A program made the position numbers and the translations under genes. The notes beneath the pieces were generated by a model that saw nothing but the letters and a program-made list of their open reading frames with translations, was not told the origin of the DNA and made no database searches. Below are positions 53,431 to 63,747 of a stretch of DNA of 64,000 nt, piece by piece; positions within the stretch are counted from its first letter, which is position 1, and each line of letters opens with the position of its first letter. Origin of the DNA: Bacteroidota bacterium (GTDB taxonomy: Bacteria; Bacteroidota; Bacteroidia; Chitinophagales; Chitinophagaceae); assembly GCA_018268035.1 (NCBI GenBank), contig JAFDXI010000102.1, positions 62,001 to 126,000 on the forward strand, written 5' to 3'.

Positions 53431-55107
53431 TTATCCATTCATGCTGGCAAGGAATTCTTCATTGCTCCTGGTGCCACGCATACGTTTTAATAATTCTGAC
53501 ATTGCCTCTTCAGCATTCATATCATTGATATAAACACGTAAAATATTCATGCGTTGCAATACTTCTCTTTCGAGTAATAAATCATCGCGACGGGTAGATG
53601 AAGCCACCAGGTCAATTGCAGGATAGATGCGTTTGTTGGCCAGTCGCCTGTCAAGTTGCAACTCCATATTACCTGTACCTTTAAATTCTTCAAAAATCAC
53701 TTCATCCATTTTACTGCCTGTATCAATCAATGCTGTTGCCAGGATGGTTAAAGATCCGCCGTTTTCAATTTTACGGGCAGCACCAAAAAATTGTTTTGGT
53801 TTTTGCATAGCATTGGCTTCCACACCACCACTCAACACCTTGCCGCTGGCGGGTGCTACTGTGTTGTGGGCACGGGCAAGACGTGTAATACTATCGAGTA
53901 ATATCACCACATCATGTCCACATTCCACTAATCGTTTTGCTTTTTGTAAAGCAATATTGGAAACTTTCACATGCTTTTCTGCAGGCTCGTCAAAGGTGGA
54001 AGCAATTACTTCTGCTTTCACACTACGTTCCATATCGGTAACCTCTTCCGGGCGTTCATCTACCAATACTACCATCAGGTAACATTCGGGATGATTGGAA
54101 GCAATAGCGTTAGCCACTGCTTTCAGTAACATGGTTTTACCTGTTTTTGGTTGTGCCACAATCAAACCGCGTTGTCCTTTACCTATAGGTGTAAACAGGT
54201 CAATTAACCTGGTAGAATAATCAGATGGTGTAGTAAACAGGTTTAACTTTTGATATGGGAAAAGTGGGGTGAGGTAATCAAATGGTACACGATCCCTCAC
54301 TTCATCCGGTGCTTTTGAATTGATTGTTTCTACTTTCAATAAAGCAAAATATTTTTCACCTTCTTTCGGAGGACGAACAGAACCAAGAACTGTGTCGCCA
54401 GTCTTTAAACCAAATAGTTTTATTTGTGAGGGAGAAACATAAATATCATCTGGAGATGACAGATAATTATAATCGCTGCTGCGCAGGAAACCATAACCAT
54501 CAGGCATCATTTCCAAAACACCCTCAGCCTGTATCACACCATCAAACTCCACATTAAAAGCAGGTTCTTTACGGCTGCTTTGTTGTTTAGCAGGAGTTGG
54601 CTCTGCTATATCTGTTTCGTCCGGATAAATGACTGGTTCATCATCGCCCAGCATGCTTAACAGGTTAGCACCCATTTTTGTGAGTGATTCATCTTCTATT
54701 GGATAGTCATCTGCTGTGGTTTCACCAGATTCAGTTTCTTCATTTTTTTCAGAAGTATCTTCAGTATCGCTGTCCGTAGTTTTTGATTTTATACGGGTGC
54801 GCTTTGGTTTAGCCTCTTTTATGATTTTATCTTTAGAAGCAGATTTTGTTTCCTTTTCTTTTTTAGGTGGGGCTTCCGTCATTACTTCTGCCTCTTCAGT
54901 TGTGTTGGCAGTGCTTGCTTTTACAATGCGTTTGCGTTTAGGCTTTTCAGTGCCGTTGGATTCAACAGGTGTTAATGCCTGTTTATCGAGGATGCGATAG
55001 ATAAGCCCTTGTTTATCTAACTTTTTTGCATCAGCAATATCAAGGTGCTCTGCTATATCAAGTAACTCAGGCACCAGCATGTCGTTTAATTGGAGAATGT
55101 CGTACAT
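53431..55107 (-). CDS. rho: transcription termination factor Rho
   Basis: This is a 558-aa hexameric RNA helicase that ends transcription at untranslated C-rich RNA. Residues 1-45 are the Rho N-terminal domain ([20 protein letters not shown]). Residues 50-195 are a charged, low-complexity insertion common in Bacteroidota Rho proteins. The RNA-binding cold-shock-like domain contains [21 protein letters not shown]. The ATPase part has [15 protein letters not shown] (Walker A), [13 protein letters not shown] and [19 protein letters not shown] Walker B ([15 protein letters not shown]), and the C-terminal [18 protein letters not shown]. It starts at ATG 55107. Confidence 0.97.
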   Translation of the reverse strand: MYDILQLNDMLVPELLDIAEHLDIADAKKLDKQGLIYRILDKQALTPVESNGTEKPKRKRIVKASTANTTEEAEVMTEAPPKKEKETKSASKDKIIKEAKPKRTRIKSKTTDSDTEDTSEKNEETESGETTADDYPIEDESLTKMGANLLSMLGDDEPVIYPDETDIAEPTPAKQQSSRKEPAFNVEFDGVIQAEGVLEMMPDGYGFLRSSDYNYLSSPDDIYVSPSQIKLFGLKTGDTVLGSVRPPKEGEKYFALLKVETINSKAPDEVRDRVPFDYLTPLFPYQKLNLFTTPSDYSTRLIDLFTPIGKGQRGLIVAQPKTGKTMLLKAVANAIASNHPECYLMVVLVDERPEEVTDMERSVKAEVIASTFDEPAEKHVKVSNIALQKAKRLVECGHDVVILLDSITRLARAHNTVAPASGKVLSGGVEANAMQKPKQFFGAARKIENGGSLTILATALIDTGSKMDEVIFEEFKGTGNMELQLDRRLANKRIYPAIDLVASSTRRDDLLLEREVLQRMNILRVYINDMNAEEAMSELLKRMRGTRSNEEFLASMNG

Positions 55108-55413
55108 AAATGTGAATATCCGTTTGGAATAATTAATTTCTCAAAACGCTCTTTTTAAAAATGTTTGGAAGAAATTTTTTGGTTAATGAGAAAACAGGCG
55201 AGTCGTTGATTTTTTTTGGGGTATGTGCTTGTTTCCGGTGCAATGTTACACAAAAAATTGAAATTCAAATAAATTTTTAAACTCTTTAACTAACTGTTCA
55301 TATCACTCCGGGAATAGCCGAAAGCAATAGTTTCATCTCTATAAATATTGTTTTTGTCGCAAAGTTGGTGCCATAGTATTCCTATAAGCCAGATTCTTTG
55401 AAACTTTGCAGCA
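55108..55413. other. 306-bp divergent intergenic region
   Basis: Between the divergent rho and LytS-type kinase genes. AT-rich, with no ORF of interest, no strong palindrome and no full match to the -7 consensus on either side. Both promoters should lie here. Confidence 0.5.
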
Positions 55414-56454
55414 ATGAAATTGAATTTTTTTCAGAAAAAATGGGCTATTATCCTGTTACACAGCGTTTGCTGGATAATACTTTTTACGCTGCCATTTTTT
55501 CTTCGTTCATCATACAAACATGATAATCATAAGGCACAACCCTGTGATGTGACCATGATTTATTTTTATGTCACCAGCAGTCTGATATGGATTGTGTTGT
55601 TTTATGTACATGCTTATGTTTTTATGCCTGTGGTATTGCGTTCAAAAAAAGTATGGTTGTTCATTGTTTTGCAGGTATTGGCTTTAGCTGTCATCTATTT
55701 ATTGCATTGGTTATATTTTGACCTATTTGTAACCTGCTTTAAATTTAATACTGCCAATTTTTTTGTTTATAACATATTTACATATTTCCTTATTCTTGCC
55801 AGTGGTACAGCTTATATTGTCTTGATCGAACGAAGACAAACCGCCAAACTCTCACAGGAAAAAGAAACTGAAAATTTGAAGACTGAACTGCTTTTCCTGC
55901 GTTCACAGGTAAGTCCGCATTTTATGTTTAATGTATTGAACAATATGGTGGCACTGGCCAGGAAAAAATCGGATTTACTGGAACCCTCTTTAATAAAATT
56001 ATCCTCTTTGATGCGCTACATGCTGTATGAAACAGACGAACAAAAAGTGCCGCTTGAAAAAGAAATTGAATATATCCAAAGTTATATAGACCTGCAACAA
56101 CAACGTTATGGTAAGAATGTAAAAATATTTGCTTCATTCAATAATGTTGGTAATGGTAGCGAAATTGAACCTATGCTCCTGATACCTTTTGTTGAAAATG
56201 CATTCAAACATGGCACAGGTATGATTGCCGAAGCTCAGATCAATATAGAATTAAAAGTGGAAGGGGGCATTTTACAATTTGTGGTGAGTAATAAATATAA
56301 TGATTACATCATGGAGAGTAAAGACAAAAGCTCCGGAATTGGTTTGAACAATGTTCGCCGCAGGTTAAATCTGCTGTATGGAAAACACCATGCATTGCTA
56401 ATAAATAAAAAAGATGGTTGGTTTACAGTTTCGCTTCAAATAAATTTGCATTAA
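55414..56454 (+). CDS. LytS-type sensor histidine kinase
   Basis: This is a 346-aa inner-membrane kinase. Four hydrophobic segments occupy residues 10-140, followed by a short coiled region (RRQTAKLSQEKETENLKTE) and the His_kinase domain with phospho-acceptor His169 in QVSPHFMFNVLNN. An HATPase domain holds LLIPFVENAFKHG (N box) and SSGIGLNNVRRRL (G box). It has no large periplasmic sensor domain. Its stop codon and the ATG of the LytTR regulator share one base (TAATG at 56452-56456), so the two are translationally coupled as a classical two-component pair. Confidence 0.93.
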   Translation: MKLNFFQKKWAIILLHSVCWIILFTLPFFLRSSYKHDNHKAQPCDVTMIYFYVTSSLIWIVLFYVHAYVFMPVVLRSKKVWLFIVLQVLALAVIYLLHWLYFDLFVTCFKFNTANFFVYNIFTYFLILASGTAYIVLIERRQTAKLSQEKETENLKTELLFLRSQVSPHFMFNVLNNMVALARKKSDLLEPSLIKLSSLMRYMLYETDEQKVPLEKEIEYIQSYIDLQQQRYGKNVKIFASFNNVGNGSEIEPMLLIPFVENAFKHGTGMIAEAQINIELKVEGGILQFVVSNKYNDYIMESKDKSSGIGLNNVRRRLNLLYGKHHALLINKKDGWFTVSLQINLH

Positions 56455-57161
56455 TGTTGAATTGCCTTGCTATAGATGATGAACCATTGGCTTTAGAGCT
56501 GCTGGAAGATAATATCAGCAAAGTATCATTTCTGAAACTTGTTGCTTCCTGTAACAATCCTATTGAGGCAATGAAAATTCTGCAAGAGGAAAAAGTTGAT
56601 CTTATTTTTCTCGATATTCAAATGCCTGGTTTAACCGGGCTTGAATTTATTAAATCGGTTACCCAGAAACCAATGTTTATTTTTATTACTGCTTATGAAA
56701 AATATGCATTGCAGGGTTATGATCTCGATGTAGTAGATTATCTTGTTAAGCCTGTATCGCTCGAAAGGTTTATCAAGGCTTGTAATAAAGCCTGGGAATT
56801 GCATCAATTAAAAACAAAAAAAGAAACCGGAATAACAGAACCACATCCGTATTTTTTTATAAATGCTGATTATAGCATGGTTAAAGTGGTGTTTGCAGAT
56901 ATTATGTGGATTGAAGGATTGAAAGATTATTTGAAAATCCATTTGAAAAGTTCAACCAAACCTCTTGTAGCCCGTATCACTATGAAAGCATTGGAGGATC
57001 AGTTGCCCTCATCTATGTTTTTGCGCATACAAAAATCATTTATCGTTTCAAAAGAATACATTACTTCTGTGAGAAAAAACAGTGTTTTCATTAACGAAAT
57101 TGAAATACCTGTTGGTGATAATTACAAAGATGCCATTGCAAATCTTGTAGGAAAATATTGA
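56454..57161 (+). CDS. LytTR-family response regulator
   Basis: This 235-aa protein starts at the ATG overlapping the stop of its kinase. Residues 1-120 are a receiver domain with DDEPLAL at the start, phospho-acceptor Asp54 (FLDIQMPGLTG) and the switch Lys in YLVKPVSLERF. Residues 135-235 are a LytTR DNA-binding domain (YSMVKVVFADIMWIEGLKDY, FLRIQKSFIVSKEYI, EIPVGDNYKDAI). The target operon is unknown, but the TonB-type barrel gene follows on the same strand after 120 bp. Confidence 0.95.
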   Translation: MLNCLAIDDEPLALELLEDNISKVSFLKLVASCNNPIEAMKILQEEKVDLIFLDIQMPGLTGLEFIKSVTQKPMFIFITAYEKYALQGYDLDVVDYLVKPVSLERFIKACNKAWELHQLKTKKETGITEPHPYFFINADYSMVKVVFADIMWIEGLKDYLKIHLKSSTKPLVARITMKALEDQLPSSMFLRIQKSFIVSKEYITSVRKNSVFINEIEIPVGDNYKDAIANLVGKY

Positions 57162-57281
57162 TCCTTTAATTTCTCTTTAACATCTGTTTCCTTTTGTCGC
57201 ACATTTTTATCCGCTTGTCTCATTTAAAACATATCCCTTAATTTCCCAATATACTTTTGCATCCTGAATAATAAAACATTT

Positions 57282-59849
57282 ATGAAAAATTTTATTCTTT
57301 CGTTTTTTGCATTAGTAGTTACTATTCAATTATCAGCACAGTACCCGGGCAATAATGGTAATAAAGCAGGCGGGCAATCGGCAGCAATTGGCCATTTATA
57401 TGGCCGGTTGATTGATAGTACTGGCCACGGTATTGCTGAGGCATCTGTGTTGTTGTTGCAATCAAAATTTGATTCGTCCAGCAAAAAGAAAAAAGAAATT
57501 TTATTGAAAGGTTTGACATCTACATCAAATGGTGATTTCAGTTTTGATAACCTTCCTTTATTTTCTAATCTGATAGTAAGAATTTCTGCTGTTGGTTTTA
57601 AAATTTCACAACAATCAATCATGCTCATGCCCGGTGCAATGGATAAAGACATGGGCAATATCAAATTGGATATTGATGTAAAACAGTTGCAAAATGTTAC
57701 AGTAACTGCAACTACCAGTGCATTAAAAATGGATATTGATAAAAAAGTTTTTAATGTAGAAAAAGATATTGCCAGTGCAGGTGGTACCGCTGTGGATGTT
57801 ATGAAAAATGTTCCATCAGTACAAGTGGATATTGATGGCAATGTAAAGCTCCGCAATGCTACACCACAAATTTATATTGATGGCAGGCCCACTACATTAA
57901 CGCTTGACCAAATACCGGCTGATGCTATACAATCCATAGAAGTAATTACAAATCCTTCTGCAAAATATGATGCCAGCGGTGGTAATGCAGGTATCTTAAA
58001 TATTGTATTAAAGAAAAATAAGAAAACAGGATATAACGGTAATTTGATGGCAGGTGTAGATACAAGAGGTGGTTATAATCTTGGTGGTAACTTTAGTGTG
58101 CGCCAGGGTAAATTTAATATTACTGCTTCCGTGATGCACAATTCGAGAAAAAGCCTGACAACAGGTTTTACTGATCAGTCATATTTCTTTGGTGATACAA
58201 CCACCAACATCAATCAAAATACTACATCAAAAAATAATGGTGGTTTTACTTTTGGAAGATTAGGTGTTGATTATTTCCTTAGCAACAGGACTACAATCTC
58301 TTTAACAGGAATGAAAATGCATGGTGACTTTTCACCAAGTGATATTAGTAATATAGCAACAGATAGTATTTATCCATCACATACTATACAATATTCAGGC
58401 ATTCGTAACTCTACCAACAGCCGTACATTTGATGGCAATGGTGTTTCATTTGGTCTTGTACAAAATTTTGTAAAAGATGGCCACCAGTTGACGTTTGATG
58501 GTAATTATTTTGGTGGTAAAAACAAAGGCAATTCTCTTTATTCAACAGATACATATAATGCTAATAATGATTTTCTCTATAATACAACACAACAACAAAT
58601 TTCTGATGGCACCAATAGTTTCTTTACTCTCCAGTCTGATTATACAAACCCAATTACAAAAAATCTGAAACTGGAAGCAGGTTTAAGGGCGCAGATTACT
58701 AAAACAAGTCAGAACAGTGCATTGTATTATATTGATGGCTCCAATACAAAAATTCCAATTGAAAACTCCGGGATAAATTATAAGAATACCAATAATGTGT
58801 ATGCTGCCTATGCTACTATTACCAGCAGTATAAAAGATTTTGGTTACCAGCTTGGTTTGCGTGCAGAAAGCAGTAATTATTCCGGTGATGTGACCAATAC
58901 CGGCCAGCACTTTACCAATAAATACCCAATCAGTTTGTTTCCTTCAATTTTCCTGAGCCAGAAACTTGGAGCCAAACAGGAATTGCAATTAAATTTTTCA
59001 CGTCGTATCAACAGGCCAAATTTCTTCCAGTTAATTCCATATACAGACCGCACAGATACTTTGAATATATCAAGAGGTAATCCTGATTTGAGGCCTGAGT
59101 TTACCAATTCATTTGAATTTTCTTACAGTAAATCTTATGGTAAAAAGAACAATACATTCCTGGCCTCTATCTATTACAAACACACTGATAAACTTATCAC
59201 CAGGTACCTCGATACAGTGTATAATGCTTCGTTGGATAAAAATGAGTTAATCAATACTTATGTAAATGCCAATTCAGCTTATTCCTATGGCCTCGAATTG
59301 ACATCAGTAAATTATGTAACCAAATGGTGGGACTTTAATCTGAACGTGAACCTGTATAATTCAAAAATCAATACAGAAAACCTTGGTATAGCATCACAGG
59401 ATGCAATGGTTAGCTGGTTCGGAAAAATGAATAACAATTTTAAATTACCGGCAAACTTTACAGCACAGCTTTCATTTAACTATCAAAGTAAGACCAATTT
59501 GCCTGTGAATCAGGGTGGACGTATGTTTGGGCCACCTCAATCAGCCCAGTCTTCATCACAAGGTTATATCTTACCTTTCTGGAGCACAGATATTGCTGTG
59601 AAAAAAACATTCCTGAAAAACAAATCATTGGCTGTTACACTAAGTGTAAATGATATTTTCAGAACAAGGAGTAATGAACAGATTTCAACAAGTCCATTCT
59701 TCTACCAGGATTATTACAGGTTGAATAATCCGCAACTCTTCCGCTTAGGGGTTACTTATAGTTTTGGGAAGATGGATGTTACATTATTCAAACGCCAGAA
59801 TAAAAACCAGGGCCAGGGTATGCAGGATGCAGGACAAATGATGCAATAA
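57282..59849 (+). CDS. TonB-dependent-receptor-like outer-membrane protein
   Basis: This is an 855-aa protein with a signal peptide (MKNFILSFFALVVTIQLSAQ). A carboxypeptidase-like regulatory domain spans about residues 37-125 (LYGRLIDSTGHGIAEASVLLL), then a plug domain (VFNVEKDIASAGGTAVDVMKNVPS, IEVITNPSAKYDASG) and a 22-strand-like barrel of the OMP_b-brl_3 type. It ends at YSFGKMDVTLFKRQNKNQGQG, so the final aromatic is not terminal as in SusC. The family takes up large solutes or exports signals; the substrate is unknown. A TACTTTTG -7-like element is at 57252-57259. Confidence 0.88.
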   Translation: MKNFILSFFALVVTIQLSAQYPGNNGNKAGGQSAAIGHLYGRLIDSTGHGIAEASVLLLQSKFDSSSKKKKEILLKGLTSTSNGDFSFDNLPLFSNLIVRISAVGFKISQQSIMLMPGAMDKDMGNIKLDIDVKQLQNVTVTATTSALKMDIDKKVFNVEKDIASAGGTAVDVMKNVPSVQVDIDGNVKLRNATPQIYIDGRPTTLTLDQIPADAIQSIEVITNPSAKYDASGGNAGILNIVLKKNKKTGYNGNLMAGVDTRGGYNLGGNFSVRQGKFNITASVMHNSRKSLTTGFTDQSYFFGDTTTNINQNTTSKNNGGFTFGRLGVDYFLSNRTTISLTGMKMHGDFSPSDISNIATDSIYPSHTIQYSGIRNSTNSRTFDGNGVSFGLVQNFVKDGHQLTFDGNYFGGKNKGNSLYSTDTYNANNDFLYNTTQQQISDGTNSFFTLQSDYTNPITKNLKLEAGLRAQITKTSQNSALYYIDGSNTKIPIENSGINYKNTNNVYAAYATITSSIKDFGYQLGLRAESSNYSGDVTNTGQHFTNKYPISLFPSIFLSQKLGAKQELQLNFSRRINRPNFFQLIPYTDRTDTLNISRGNPDLRPEFTNSFEFSYSKSYGKKNNTFLASIYYKHTDKLITRYLDTVYNASLDKNELINTYVNANSAYSYGLELTSVNYVTKWWDFNLNVNLYNSKINTENLGIASQDAMVSWFGKMNNNFKLPANFTAQLSFNYQSKTNLPVNQGGRMFGPPQSAQSSSQGYILPFWSTDIAVKKTFLKNKSLAVTLSVNDIFRTRSNEQISTSPFFYQDYYRLNNPQLFRLGVTYSFGKMDVTLFKRQNKNQGQGMQDAGQMMQ

Positions 59850-59871
59850 TTTTTTATCCAATAATAAAATT

Positions 59872-59900
59872 GCCCCGTGTTATCATGGGGCTTTTTTTTT
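59872..59900 (+). terminator. intrinsic terminator of the TonB-type gene
   Basis: GCCCCGTG (59872-59879) pairs with CATGGGGC (59884-59891, one G-U), loop TTAT, followed by nine T (59892-59900). It lies 22 bp past the stop codon. Confidence 0.85.
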
Positions 59901-59974
59901 GAACCGGCATCAGTTAATTTTATCGCCGGGAATGCAGGAAACAAATATCCTGTTTATATTTTCTGTGGTTGCTT

Positions 59975-60940
59975 ATGTTTAAGTTATTATCTGTAATGCG
60001 TTGTTGTCTTTTTATTGTTGCACTGATGTTTTTTAATTCATCGGTACGGGCTCAACTTACCTATAATGAACTGAGCGTTCAATATGACAGTCCCTGGACT
60101 TATAAAAAACTTCAACTCATTCCCATCCGTTTTAAAGGCAGTGGCGCTGGCGCTGTTAGTGATGATAAAAAAATGTTTGATGGCAACCTTATCAGTTTTG
60201 AAGATGCCTTGCGGCAACATAAGGTCGTTGTAAAAGAATTAACCAATGGTGGTGCAGATGTTTCCACATTACTTGTAAAAAATAAATCAAATGAAAATGT
60301 GATGTTGATGAGTGGTGAAATGGTGCAGGGAGGAAAACAAGACAGGGCTTTTGGTGAGACAACTATTATTCCCAGGCGGAAAAAGAAAAATTATATACCT
60401 GTTTTTTGTGTTGAAAAAGGCCGATGGGACGACAAGGCCAAGACATTCAGACATGCAGGCACAGCAGATGCTAAAGTGCGTAAACAAATTGATGTAACCA
60501 GGAGGCAAAGCAAACTGTGGAAAGTAATAGACACAACATTGATTGAAAAAAATAAAAAGAATCAAACTGATGCATACCTGAAAGCTTTTGAAACACCTGA
60601 CCCGGAAGACTCTTCATACTTGCGGTTCTTTATTGAAAAAATGCGTAACAGCGACAGCGCTTATGCAGGGTTTATCGGCATCACCGGAAACCGTATTATC
60701 AGCGCTGAAATTTTTGCGGGTACTGACCTTTGTGTGACTGCATATATTGAAAATATCAAAAGCTATGTACGTTCTCTGCAATCCACTGATGGTGTTCCGG
60801 TAAAAACACATGATGAAATTAAAACATTTACTGATAAATTTTTGCGTGATAAAACAACTCAAAAAAAATACCTTTCCGCTAATGGCAGGATATATTATTA
60901 TGAAGGCCAGGTGATACACCTCGTGGCTTATGATCAATAA
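59975..60940 (+). CDS. ARPP-1-like exported protein
   Basis: This 321-aa protein starts at ATG 59975 after a TTG-led extension. It has a signal peptide (MRCCLFIVALMFF... VRAQ). The rest matches the ARPP-1 domain (ARG and Rhodanese-Phosphatase-superfamily-associated): MLMSGEMVQGGKQDRAFGETTIIP, then VPVFCVE-like IPVFCVEKGRWDD near residue 150, and a C-terminal SANGRIYYYEGQVIHLV. The domain's activity is not known to me. The gene stands between the TonB-type barrel and lycopene cyclase genes. Confidence 0.75.
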   Translation: MFKLLSVMRCCLFIVALMFFNSSVRAQLTYNELSVQYDSPWTYKKLQLIPIRFKGSGAGAVSDDKKMFDGNLISFEDALRQHKVVVKELTNGGADVSTLLVKNKSNENVMLMSGEMVQGGKQDRAFGETTIIPRRKKKNYIPVFCVEKGRWDDKAKTFRHAGTADAKVRKQIDVTRRQSKLWKVIDTTLIEKNKKNQTDAYLKAFETPDPEDSSYLRFFIEKMRNSDSAYAGFIGITGNRIISAEIFAGTDLCVTAYIENIKSYVRSLQSTDGVPVKTHDEIKTFTDKFLRDKTTQKKYLSANGRIYYYEGQVIHLVAYDQ

Positions 60941-60989
60941 CAATTGATGATTGCTGCACATACAGCCTGTTTATTTTTATTTAAAAAAA

Positions 60990-62150
60990 ATGAAACAATA
61001 CGATTATATCATTACAGGAGGGGGTTGTGCAGGGTTGAGTTTATTAAAGCAGATGATGCTCCATTCATTTTTCAGGAATAAAAAAATTTTATTGATTGAT
61101 AAAACTGAAAAAAAACAAAATGATAAAACCTGGTGTTTCTGGGAGCAACATCCGGGATTGTTTGAAGATATTGTTTTTCATTCCTGGCAGCAGATCGATT
61201 TTTATTCAGATACATTTTCTGCGAGATTTGATCTCATCCCATATCAATATAAGATGATTCGAGGGATAGATCTCTACACCAAAGTATTGGATGAAGCTAT
61301 GCAGCCTGGCAATATTGAAATAGTGTATGATGAAGTTGTTGCTGTAGAGAATAAAGAAAGCTTTGCAATCGTCAACACAAAACAAAATACATTTTCCGCC
61401 CACTATGTTTTCAATAGCATTTCTTTTGAAGGATGGAAACAAAAAGCCATGCAACAAAAGAATATTCATGTTTTATTACAACATTTCAAGGGATGGCTGA
61501 TTGAAGCTAATGAAAAATATTTTGATGACCACATTGCAACTTTTATGGATTTCCGGGTTGATCAAAAAAATGGAACTGCATTTGTTTATGTATTGCCTGT
61601 ATCCCATCATCAGGCATTGATAGAATATACCATGTTTTCTGAAAAAGTTTTAGAGGCAAATGAGTATGACAAAGCATTGGATGATTATATTGGCAATACA
61701 CTCCAGATTAATAATTATTCTATCAGTCATATTGAATCAGGTATTATACCTATGACGAATTATGCGTTTTCAAAAGGTGAAGGGCGCATCATTAATATAG
61801 GTACAGCAGGTGGACAAACAAAAGGAAGCACAGGTTTTACTTTTCAATTCATACAAAAACATACTGCAAAATTGATTGATGCATTGATGAAGCATTCAAA
61901 TCCATTACACCTTCAACAGTTTTCTGTTAAAAGGTTCCATTTATATGACAGTATTTTGTTGAATGTACTTTGCAACAAAAAAATGAACGGCGATAAATTA
62001 TTTGCACAGCTTTTTCGCAAAAATAAAATTCAGGCAATCCTGAAATTTTTAGATAATGAAACTAATTTTTCAGAGGAATTAAAGATTATGAAAAGTGTCT
62101 CTTCTTCAGTTTTTATACCTGCAGCAATCAGGGAAATGCTGGCTTTTTAA
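60990..62150 (+). CDS. crtY: lycopene cyclase
   Basis: This 386-aa flavoprotein cyclises lycopene to beta-carotene. It starts at ATG 60990 with the dinucleotide-binding motif YDYIITGGGCAGLSLL, the lycopene cyclase landmarks DKTWCFWEQHPG and HFKGWLIEA, and FVYVLPVSHHQALIEYT and IPMTNYAFSKGEGRIINIGTAGGQTKGSTGFTF in the C-terminal half. Length is typical. No crtB, crtI or crtZ gene is in the window, so the rest of the carotenoid pathway must be elsewhere. Confidence 0.92.
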   Translation: MKQYDYIITGGGCAGLSLLKQMMLHSFFRNKKILLIDKTEKKQNDKTWCFWEQHPGLFEDIVFHSWQQIDFYSDTFSARFDLIPYQYKMIRGIDLYTKVLDEAMQPGNIEIVYDEVVAVENKESFAIVNTKQNTFSAHYVFNSISFEGWKQKAMQQKNIHVLLQHFKGWLIEANEKYFDDHIATFMDFRVDQKNGTAFVYVLPVSHHQALIEYTMFSEKVLEANEYDKALDDYIGNTLQINNYSISHIESGIIPMTNYAFSKGEGRIINIGTAGGQTKGSTGFTFQFIQKHTAKLIDALMKHSNPLHLQQFSVKRFHLYDSILLNVLCNKKMNGDKLFAQLFRKNKIQAILKFLDNETNFSEELKIMKSVSSSVFIPAAIREMLAF

Positions 62151-62203
62151 AAATATCAGTTTTGTAAAACAAGAATCAGTATCTTTTAATTATTACGAAG
62201 CAC

Positions 62204-63676
62204 TCATAAAAGTTTTTGTATTTCAGTTGGATCAGCATATTCCTCTTCAGGGTCTGGCAAAATCTTAAATACAGATTGTTCCAGCGAAATAACAGAAGAA
62301 GAAGAATACAAACCCATTTTACTTTCAGAATAAGTGTAATCCATCAATGTAAGTTTTACAACATCATCAATAGCCAGCTCAATATAATTACCATAACGAA
62401 TCAACCTGAATTTAAAGGAAGTCTGTTTTACTGAGAATACATTTGTTTGGATATCATTAAAAATAAAATCCTGCCGGTCATTGGCGGGGTTATAACCCCA
62501 TGCTCTTATACGCACAACACCATTATTCACATCAAATGAAAAATAATATCCGCTCCCATCATTATCAACATCAGAAACAAGGCCGAGTTTTCCCATACCT
62601 TCCACATTAATTTGGCCTTCCCATATAAAACTTGAGGAAGGTCTGTCAAAGTAAAACACTTCATATCCGCTTCTTGATCCACAAATCCATTTACCATCAT
62701 CATGTTCACATGATGCAGTTTTGTTTTTGAAAAAAAGTTTAAGTTCCGGCATGTCTTTTTGCACAATGGTATCTGTTACCATCAGTTCCCATTTATAAAA
62801 ACTCTTCAATAACAACCTTCCTTTTTCATCAGTGTCCAATTGTTTTGGAGGGGGCAGCACTCGTAGCAAATCCACACGGCCCTGAGTATAAAAAAAATTA
62901 AATACTAATAAATGCTCCCCATCTTCAACTACTCTTGCAGCGTAGTTGCCGTTTGGTAATGCAACATTGTAATGAAAGGCATGATATTCGCCAAAAAACT
63001 CCTGTGCAAACCAATAGCGCACTTTTATATCTTCCCTGATTGAACCCAATACATAATATTTTCCATTCAATTGAAAAGCACAGGGACATTCAATATCATC
63101 AAATGCCATTGGATAAACAAGCGGAGGCAAAAATTCAGCAGATATTTCTGTTATTTTAATTACACCTACACAACCCCGTCTTGATAATGGGCCTTCACTT
63201 ACTCTTGCACATACCAAAAGATATGTTTCTCCATTATAATCAAACCTGTATGGGTCACGAAAGCTTAACCAATGCCGGGGATTATTTTTTGCATCTTCAT
63301 AATATGTACCCTGTGGTTCGATAAACAATGCAGGTTTGCTAATCTTTTTCCAGTCAAGTAAATTATTTGATTGGGCAAAACCTATCCTTGAAATTTTTCC
63401 ACGATCCTTTCTCTGGAGTCCGGTATAATACATGGTAAATGCATCTCCATCTTCACATACATCCATTGTCCATAACATATCATCATCCCATTCACCAGGA
63501 TTGCCAACAAACATCGCATTCTTTGTTCTTTTCCACGAAATCCCATCCCTCGAAACTGCATGAGCAATATAATCATGATTGGGAATAATAAGGTGAAACA
63601 AATGATAAATACCTTTGTGCATCAATACTGTAACATCACCAATTTCAAATTCACTATATCCTGATCCTGAGTACAT
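62204..63676 (-). CDS. GH32-like beta-fructosidase-family protein
   Basis: This is a 490-aa protein with a five-bladed propeller (residues 8-290) and a C-terminal beta sandwich (SSSFIWEGQINVEGMGKLGLV ... SKMGLYSSSS). The RDP motif (140-142, SFRDPYRF) and the EC acid/base motif (196-197, DDIECPCAF) are intact. The usual N-terminal WMNDPNG reads EIGDVTVLMHKG, with Asp14 the likely nucleophile. No signal peptide is visible, so it may act in the cytoplasm. It is divergent from a sucrose-phosphate-synthase-like gene (71 bp between start codons), pointing to sucrose metabolism. Confidence 0.75.
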   Translation of the reverse strand: MYSGSGYSEFEIGDVTVLMHKGIYHLFHLIIPNHDYIAHAVSRDGISWKRTKNAMFVGNPGEWDDDMLWTMDVCEDGDAFTMYYTGLQRKDRGKISRIGFAQSNNLLDWKKISKPALFIEPQGTYYEDAKNNPRHWLSFRDPYRFDYNGETYLLVCARVSEGPLSRRGCVGVIKITEISAEFLPPLVYPMAFDDIECPCAFQLNGKYYVLGSIREDIKVRYWFAQEFFGEYHAFHYNVALPNGNYAARVVEDGEHLLVFNFFYTQGRVDLLRVLPPPKQLDTDEKGRLLLKSFYKWELMVTDTIVQKDMPELKLFFKNKTASCEHDDGKWICGSRSGYEVFYFDRPSSSFIWEGQINVEGMGKLGLVSDVDNDGSGYYFSFDVNNGVVRIRAWGYNPANDRQDFIFNDIQTNVFSVKQTSFKFRLIRYGNYIELAIDDVVKLTLMDYTYSESKMGLYSSSSVISLEQSVFKILPDPEEEYADPTEIQKLL

Positions 63677-63747
63677 GTTTTATACTTTAATGTGCAGCCA
63701 AATTACATAATATCTCATTTAATTTTGAATGGGTAGATTTGCAATTC

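Noticed and set aside
63734..63741. TAGATTTG as a promoter -7 element for the sucrose-phosphate-synthase-like gene
   Set aside because: It lies only 7 bp from the ATG and no TTG is found at the expected -33 distance.
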